A stretch of 18,888 nucleotides of DNA. Source: Thioglobus_C sp964448305. GTDB lineage: Bacteria; Pseudomonadota; Gammaproteobacteria; PS1; Pseudothioglobaceae. The stretch covers positions 1 through 18,888 of the forward strand of contig CAYUWB010000025.1 of NCBI GenBank assembly GCA_964448305.1. The letters are read 5' to 3'. The position numbers and the translations under genes are program-made. Below are positions 14,931 to 18,888 of the stretch, piece after piece. Below the pieces are notes generated by a model that did not search any database, was not told the origin of the DNA, and saw nothing but the letters and a program-made list of their open reading frames with translations. Within the stretch, counting starts at the first letter, position 1, and the number at the start of each line of letters is the position of its first letter.

Positions 14931-15592
14931 TATTTTTTCTCCTCTAGGGTAGGCACCAAGTAGCTTGAGTAATAAGCCACTGCTTCGATTTGTTCATCGG
15001 TCATGGTATCAACAATACGACGCATCACTCTTTCACCGTCATTGGCACGCTTTCTGTTTTTAAATTCTTTTAAGGTGGATATTAAATATTGAGGGTGTTG
15101 ATTAGCTAAGACAGGTACGCCTAAATCAACCAGTGCATCACCGCTTTTGCCATGACAAGCAAAACAAGCAGCTTGACCTGTATCGGCATTACCATGATCG
15201 TAAAGCTTTTTACCTAAGGTTAGTAAGGCTGTTTTTTCTGCATCAGTTTTAAGATGGGGAATGTTTTTAACAACCGGTGTTTTAACTTGAGACTCATAAA
15301 AAGCACCAATATGATGCATATCAGCTTCTCCAATACCTAGTGCGATGCTAGTCATCGTTGTGTTGCGACGATCTGCTTCTTTAAAGTCTTGAATTTGTTT
15401 GGCGATATAGCTAGCAGGTTGCCCTGCAAGTGCAGGAAAGCTTGGCACAAAACTGTTGCCTGTAGGGCCATGACAACCCATGCAAGCCATGGCTTTTAAT
15501 TTGCCTATTTCGGCATCACCTTGCGCAACAGCAGAAAAATTTAACGATAGGCAAATAAGCCCAAGAATCCAATGTTTGTTACTGAATGACAT
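14930..15592 (-). CDS. Diheme cytochrome c4
   Basis: Periplasmic two-domain class I cytochrome c that carries electrons, in relatives often toward cbb3-type oxidases. The 220 residues begin with a signal peptide (cleavage near AVA23). Each half has a heme site, C37-M-G-C-H41 and C143-F-A-C-H147, and a likely distal methionine (M80 in RRNTTM, M190 in ERVMRRI). The GNSFVPSFPALAGQPASYIAKQIQDFK block is characteristic of c4. GGGAGAGAGG directly ahead of the ATG (15593-15602) contains the ribosome-binding site. The stop overlaps the pentaheme gene start by one base (TAATG). It is the first gene of the unit, and its promoter lies just upstream. Confidence 0.92.
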   Translation of the reverse strand: MSFSNKHWILGLICLSLNFSAVAQGDAEIGKLKAMACMGCHGPTGNSFVPSFPALAGQPASYIAKQIQDFKEADRRNTTMTSIALGIGEADMHHIGAFYESQVKTPVVKNIPHLKTDAEKTALLTLGKKLYDHGNADTGQAACFACHGKSGDALVDLGVPVLANQHPQYLISTLKEFKNRKRANDGERVMRRIVDTMTDEQIEAVAYYSSYLVPTLEEKK

Positions 15593-15617
15593 CCTCTCTC
15601 CCTTTAGAATTTGATCT

Positions 15618-15647
15618 TCAAGAGGCCTATATTAGCGCCTCAAGAGG
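15618..15647. repeat. Pair of 8-bp direct repeats around the cytochrome promoter
   Basis: TCAAGAGG occurs at 15618-15625 and again at 15640-15647 (CCTCTTGA on the minus strand). The copies are 22 bases apart start to start, about two helical turns, so both face the same side of the DNA. One lies in the -35/-10 spacer and the other at the predicted transcription start. They could be an operator for a dimeric regulator; this is inference. Confidence 0.45.
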
Positions 15648-15657
15648 AGAGAGTCAA
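15629..15657 (-). promoter_or_regulatory. Promoter of the cytochrome c4 / pentaheme / unknown operon
   Basis: Read on the minus strand, TTGACT (15657-15652) is the -35 and TAATAT (15634-15629) the -10, with a 17-base spacer. Transcription should start near 15622, giving a leader of about 30 bases before the c4 ATG. An 8-bp direct repeat overlaps this promoter (separate entry). Confidence 0.6.
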
Positions 15658-15696
15658 ATCAATTAGTAAGCCCTGATATAGCTTGTGTTAGGCTAG

Positions 15697-16779
15697 CTAC
15701 TCGATTGTAATGCTTGGGAATGCGCCTAGCGCTTTGTCTTGCTGCGTTAATTTAGCAGATACTTTTCTAGCGATTTCTTTGTAGATCTCAGCCACTCGAC
15801 CATCCGGATCTTTGGCAACAGTTGGCGAACCTTCATCTACATCAGTACGAATTTCCATTTCTAACGGCAGGGCACCCAGGAAATTAGCACCAGCATCTTT
15901 AGCCATAGCTTCACCACCACCAACACCAAAGATCGCCTCTTCGTGACCACAGTTTGAACAAATGTGTAATGACATATTCTCAACAATACCAAGGATAGGA
16001 ATGTTAACTTTTTCAAACATTGCCAAACCTTTCTTAGCATCAATTAGTGCAATGTCTTGTGGGGTAGTAACAATCACAGAGCCACTCACTGGAATCTTTT
16101 GAGAAAGGGTTAATTGTGTATCACCTGTACCCGGTGGTAAATCGATGACCATGTAATCAACACCACGCCACAAAGTATCACGCAGCATTTGTTCTAGGGC
16201 TTGGGTAACCATCGGGCCACGCCAAATCATTGGTGAGTCTTCATCTACTAAGTAACCGATTGACATGCTCTGCATACCATGACCCAAGATAGGTAATAAT
16301 TTTCCTTCACCTGTTTGCTCAGGTTTAAGTTTAGAAACACCCAGCATTCTTGGCTGAGATGGGCCGTAAATATCAGCATCCAAGATCGCAACTTTTGCGC
16401 CTTCCGCTTGTAGTGCAAGCGCTAAGTTGACCGCAGTGGTTGATTTACCAACGCCACCTTTACCTGAGGCAACCGCAATAATATTTTTAACTTCTGGTAA
16501 TACATCAACGCCTTTTTGAGTAGAGTAAGTGGCTACTTTGGTTTCGATATTAACGCTTGAATTAGTAACACCTGCGTTTGATAATGCTAGGGTAACAGCA
16601 TCTGATAAGGTTTGGTGGTAGCTAGCAGCAGGGTAGCCAAGTACAATATTAACAGTCACTTTGTCGCCATCAATGTCGATACTATCTATCGCATGTGAGG
16701 CAACTAAATCTTGCTCAGTGTAAATATCAACAACGGTTTCAAGAATATTCTCGATTTGATCTTGGGTTAAATCTGCCAT
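15697..16779 (-). CDS. apbC: Fe-S cluster carrier ATPase ApbC/Mrp
   Basis: Mrp/NBP35-type P-loop ATPase that binds a [4Fe-4S] cluster at a dimer interface and passes it to apoproteins. From ATG 16779 it is 360 residues. An N-terminal MIP18/DUF59-type domain (about 1-85) precedes the deviant Walker A GKGGVGKST (106-114), LDADIYGPSQPRMLG (133-147), DLPPGTGD (213-220) and the cluster-binding C274-S-N-C277. The frame is open to a TTG at 16794, but ATG 16779 fits the family start (MADLTQDQIENIL) and I prefer it. It is divergent from metG, as mrp and metG are in E. coli. Downstream, the next minus-strand gene has its own promoter. Confidence 0.94.
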   Translation of the reverse strand: MADLTQDQIENILETVVDIYTEQDLVASHAIDSIDIDGDKVTVNIVLGYPAASYHQTLSDAVTLALSNAGVTNSSVNIETKVATYSTQKGVDVLPEVKNIIAVASGKGGVGKSTTAVNLALALQAEGAKVAILDADIYGPSQPRMLGVSKLKPEQTGEGKLLPILGHGMQSMSIGYLVDEDSPMIWRGPMVTQALEQMLRDTLWRGVDYMVIDLPPGTGDTQLTLSQKIPVSGSVIVTTPQDIALIDAKKGLAMFEKVNIPILGIVENMSLHICSNCGHEEAIFGVGGGEAMAKDAGANFLGALPLEMEIRTDVDEGSPTVAKDPDGRVAEIYKEIARKVSAKLTQQDKALGAFPSITIE

Positions 16780-16873
16780 CAGTTCCACGTCCAATTAAGT
16801 AAAATGGTGCTATTTTATCGTATAACGATTATAAGCAAACCTTAATATTAATAGGCTTATTCATATACCCCTT
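16780..16873. promoter_or_regulatory. Divergent apbC-metG promoter region
   Basis: This 94-base gap must hold start signals for both genes. For apbC the best -10 is TAAAAT on the minus strand (16817-16812), with a weak TTTGCT -35 16 bases upstream. For metG I find no convincing -35/-10 pair and no Shine-Dalgarno before the ATG at 16874; CATATA at 16862-16867 would place a start close to the ATG. A dyad ATCGT-ATA-ACGAT at 16817-16829 and the 10-bp palindrome TTAATATTAA at 16842-16851 also lie here. Confidence 0.4.
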
Positions 16874-18874
16874 ATGTCACAACGAAAAATCTTAGTTACG
16901 TCAGCACTACCTTATGCCAATGGTGAGATCCATTTAGGCCATTTATTGGAATACATCCAAACCGATATTTGGGTTCGCTTTCAAAAGATGATGGGCAATG
17001 AATGTCATTACGTCTGTGCAGATGATGCGCATGGCACACCAATCATGCTCAAAGCCAACGAGCTTGGCATCAGCCCAGAAGAGCTGATTAAAGGGGTGAG
17101 TGAGCGTCATCAAGCAGATTTTAAAGATTTTTCTATTGGCTTTAGTCAGTACCATTCAACCCATTCCGAAGAAAACAAAGAAATATCTGCTGGTATTTAC
17201 AACAAGTTGAACGACAAAGGCTTTATTAAGACTCGTACAATTTCCCAAGCATTCGACCCTGAAAAACAAATGTTTTTACCAGATCGTTTTATTAAAGGTG
17301 ATTGCCCAAAATGTGGTGCTACTGACCAATATGGCGACAACTGTGAAGCCTGTGGTGCAACCTATTCACCAACCGAGCTTAAGAATGCAAAATCAGCCGT
17401 ATCAGGCGCAACCCCAATTACCAAAGATTCTGAGCATTATTTCTTTGACCTGCCGCAGTTCGAAGCCCAACTTAAAGATTGGACTGAGGCAGGGCATCTG
17501 CAAGATGAAATTAGTAACAAGTTAGCCGAGTGGTTTGAGCAAGGTTTACAACAGTGGGATATCTCACGCGACGCGCCATATTTTGGCTTTCAAATTCCGG
17601 GTGTTGAAAATAAATACTTTTATGTCTGGCTTGATGCACCAATTGGTTACATGGCAAGCTTTAAGAAGCTGTGCGATGAGCAAGGCCTAGATTTTAACGA
17701 ATACTTTAATAAAGATTCTGACACTGAGTTGTATCATTTTATTGGTAAAGACATCGTGTATTTCCATGCGCTGTTTTGGCCTGCGATGCTAATGGGTGCA
17801 GACTATCGCACACCAACGGCTATTTATTCACATGGCTTCTTAACCGTTAATGGCCAAAAAATGAGTAAATCTCGTGGTACCTTTATTCAAGCTCGCACTT
17901 ACCTAGAAAGCCTCAATCCTGAGTGTTTACGCTATTATTATGCGTATAAATTATCGCACAAGATTGATGACATTGATCTAAACCTTGAAGACTTTAAACA
18001 AAGAGTTAATTCTGATTTGGTCGGCAAAGTGGTAAATATTGCCTCTCGTAGTGCGGGTTTCATTGTTAAGAAATTTAATAAAACCCTGTCGGCTTACGCC
18101 ATTGAAGGCGATTTGTATAACGAGTTTGTTGCCAAAGGTGATGACATCGCTAAGCTGTATGAGGCACGCAATTATAACCAAGCCATGCGTGAGATCATGA
18201 AGTTGGCTGATAAGGCTAACCAATACATTGATGAGCACAAGCCTTGGCAAATGGTTAAAGAAGCCGGCAAGGAAGCACAGGTGCACGATGTGACTTCTTT
18301 AGCGCTTAATTTATTCCGTGTACTGATGACTTACCTAAAGCCAGTATTGCCAGAGATGGCCAAGCAAGCTGAAGCATTTTTAAATATTGATGCGCTAAAT
18401 TGGGCAGATTTAAAACACCCACTAACCAAACATCAAATTAACAAATTTAAGCCACTGATGTCGCGCATTGAAGACGAACAAATTAACGCCGTGATCGAGG
18501 CTTCAAAACAAAACACACAAACCACCGAAGAAGAAAAAGAGGATGACAATATGATTAGTATTGATGACTTTACCAAGATTGACCTGCGCATTGCCAAAAT
18601 TGTAAAAGCCGAGCATGTAGAGGGCGCTGATAAACTCTTGCAACTGACACTTGATATTGGTGAAGAAAACACGCGCAATGTATTTGCTGGCATTAAAGCA
18701 CACTACAAGCCAGAAGATTTAACAGGTCGTCTAACGGTGATGGTGGCTAATCTTGCACCTAGACAAATGAAATTTGGCTTATCTGAAGGCATGGTGTTAG
18801 CGGCGGGTGATGGTAAGTCGTTGCATATCTTGTCGCCGGATAGTGGTGCTAAACCAGGCATGAAAATCAGCTAA
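16874..18874 (+). CDS. metG: Methionyl-tRNA synthetase
   Basis: Class I aminoacyl-tRNA synthetase that charges initiator and elongator tRNA-Met. The 666 residues (E. coli 677) show the HIGH-type motif H20-L-G-H23, a zinc-binding knuckle with C144, C147, C157 and C160, and KMSKS at 329-333. The anticodon-binding helical domain covers about 390-550. A C-terminal EMAP/Arc1p-like tRNA-binding domain (about 555-666, from ISIDDFTKIDLRIAKIV) drives dimerisation; a charged, low-complexity linker (ASKQNTQTTEEEKEDD) joins it. The gene is complete, ending 14 bases before the window edge. The start at 16874 fits the family N-terminus (RKILVTSALPYANG). No ribosome-binding site is visible. Confidence 0.98.
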   Translation: MSQRKILVTSALPYANGEIHLGHLLEYIQTDIWVRFQKMMGNECHYVCADDAHGTPIMLKANELGISPEELIKGVSERHQADFKDFSIGFSQYHSTHSEENKEISAGIYNKLNDKGFIKTRTISQAFDPEKQMFLPDRFIKGDCPKCGATDQYGDNCEACGATYSPTELKNAKSAVSGATPITKDSEHYFFDLPQFEAQLKDWTEAGHLQDEISNKLAEWFEQGLQQWDISRDAPYFGFQIPGVENKYFYVWLDAPIGYMASFKKLCDEQGLDFNEYFNKDSDTELYHFIGKDIVYFHALFWPAMLMGADYRTPTAIYSHGFLTVNGQKMSKSRGTFIQARTYLESLNPECLRYYYAYKLSHKIDDIDLNLEDFKQRVNSDLVGKVVNIASRSAGFIVKKFNKTLSAYAIEGDLYNEFVAKGDDIAKLYEARNYNQAMREIMKLADKANQYIDEHKPWQMVKEAGKEAQVHDVTSLALNLFRVLMTYLKPVLPEMAKQAEAFLNIDALNWADLKHPLTKHQINKFKPLMSRIEDEQINAVIEASKQNTQTTEEEKEDDNMISIDDFTKIDLRIAKIVKAEHVEGADKLLQLTLDIGEENTRNVFAGIKAHYKPEDLTGRLTVMVANLAPRQMKFGLSEGMVLAAGDGKSLHILSPDSGAKPGMKIS

Positions 18875-18888
18875 TTACTGCGTCTTTT

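Noticed and set aside
15594..15653. 8-bp inverted repeat CTCTCTCC / GGAGAGAG around the cytochrome promoter, as an RNA hairpin blocking the c4 ribosome-binding site
   Set aside because: The distal arm (15646-15653) lies upstream of the predicted transcription start near 15622, so it would not be in the mRNA. The arms are simple CT/GA runs and 44 bases apart.
16780..16794. TTG at 16794 as the apbC start
   Set aside because: It adds only five residues (MDVEL) ahead of a family-like ATG start at 16779.
17978..18703. Long open frames on the minus strand inside metG (102, 86 and 66 codons)
   Set aside because: They are antisense to a well-conserved gene, have no ribosome-binding sites or recognisable domains, and arise from the codon pattern of metG.
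1..18888. Mobile elements, CRISPR arrays, tRNA/rRNA genes or a defence island
   Set aside because: No transposase or integrase motifs, repeat-spacer pattern, tRNA-like cloverleaf or defence domains were seen; nearly all bases are in housekeeping genes with uniform composition.

Overview
The window is ordinary, tightly packed chromosome from an AT-rich (roughly 40% GC by eye) gammaproteobacterium. The gamma-type isc operon order, diheme cytochrome c4, divergent apbC/metG pair, short intergenic gaps and overlapping genes fit a streamlined sulfur-oxidising lineage such as the SUP05/Thioglobus/Ruthia group. That placement is inference from gene content and style; no marker RNA gene is present. 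I see no mobile element, CRISPR array, tRNA or rRNA.

Region 1 (1-6952, + strand) is one long co-directional run with tiny gaps or overlaps: the 3' end of aspartokinase (lysC), ilvE, a small CHCC zinc-finger protein, shikimate kinase (aroK), a TolC-type outer-membrane protein, an M61 peptidase with a PDZ domain, a short TtcA-type tRNA thiolase and an LpxL/HtrB-type acyltransferase. It mixes amino-acid synthesis, envelope and tRNA-modification functions in what looks like one transcription unit.

Region 2 (6953-12956, + strand) is the Fe-S cluster unit: cysE (cysteine precursor), then iscR-iscS-iscU-iscA-hscB-hscA-fdx. cysE has an extended -10 promoter that predicts a leaderless mRNA. iscR has a sigma70-type promoter overlapped by an imperfect palindrome matching the type 1 IscR site, so autoregulation by [2Fe-2S]-IscR is expected. 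Almost every ligand and catalytic residue of the Isc proteins sits at the same residue number as in E. coli. iscX is not present after fdx.

Region 3 (12957-15696, - strand) is a three-gene respiratory unit transcribed toward fdx: diheme cytochrome c4, a pentaheme c-type cytochrome with a beta-rich C-terminal domain, and a 141-residue protein I do not recognise. Both junctions are TAATG one-base overlaps, so translation is probably coupled. A good promoter with a pair of 8-bp direct repeats 22 bp apart precedes it. This is the least explained part of the window.

Region 4 (15697-18888) is apbC/mrp (- strand, Fe-S cluster carrier ATPase) divergent from metG (methionyl-tRNA synthetase, + strand), an arrangement also found in E. 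coli. Taken together, isc, apbC and the probable Fe-S enzyme TtcA make Fe-S metabolism the main theme, next to c-type cytochromes. I found no clearly new defence or mobile system; the best candidate for something undescribed is the unknown protein coupled to the cytochromes.
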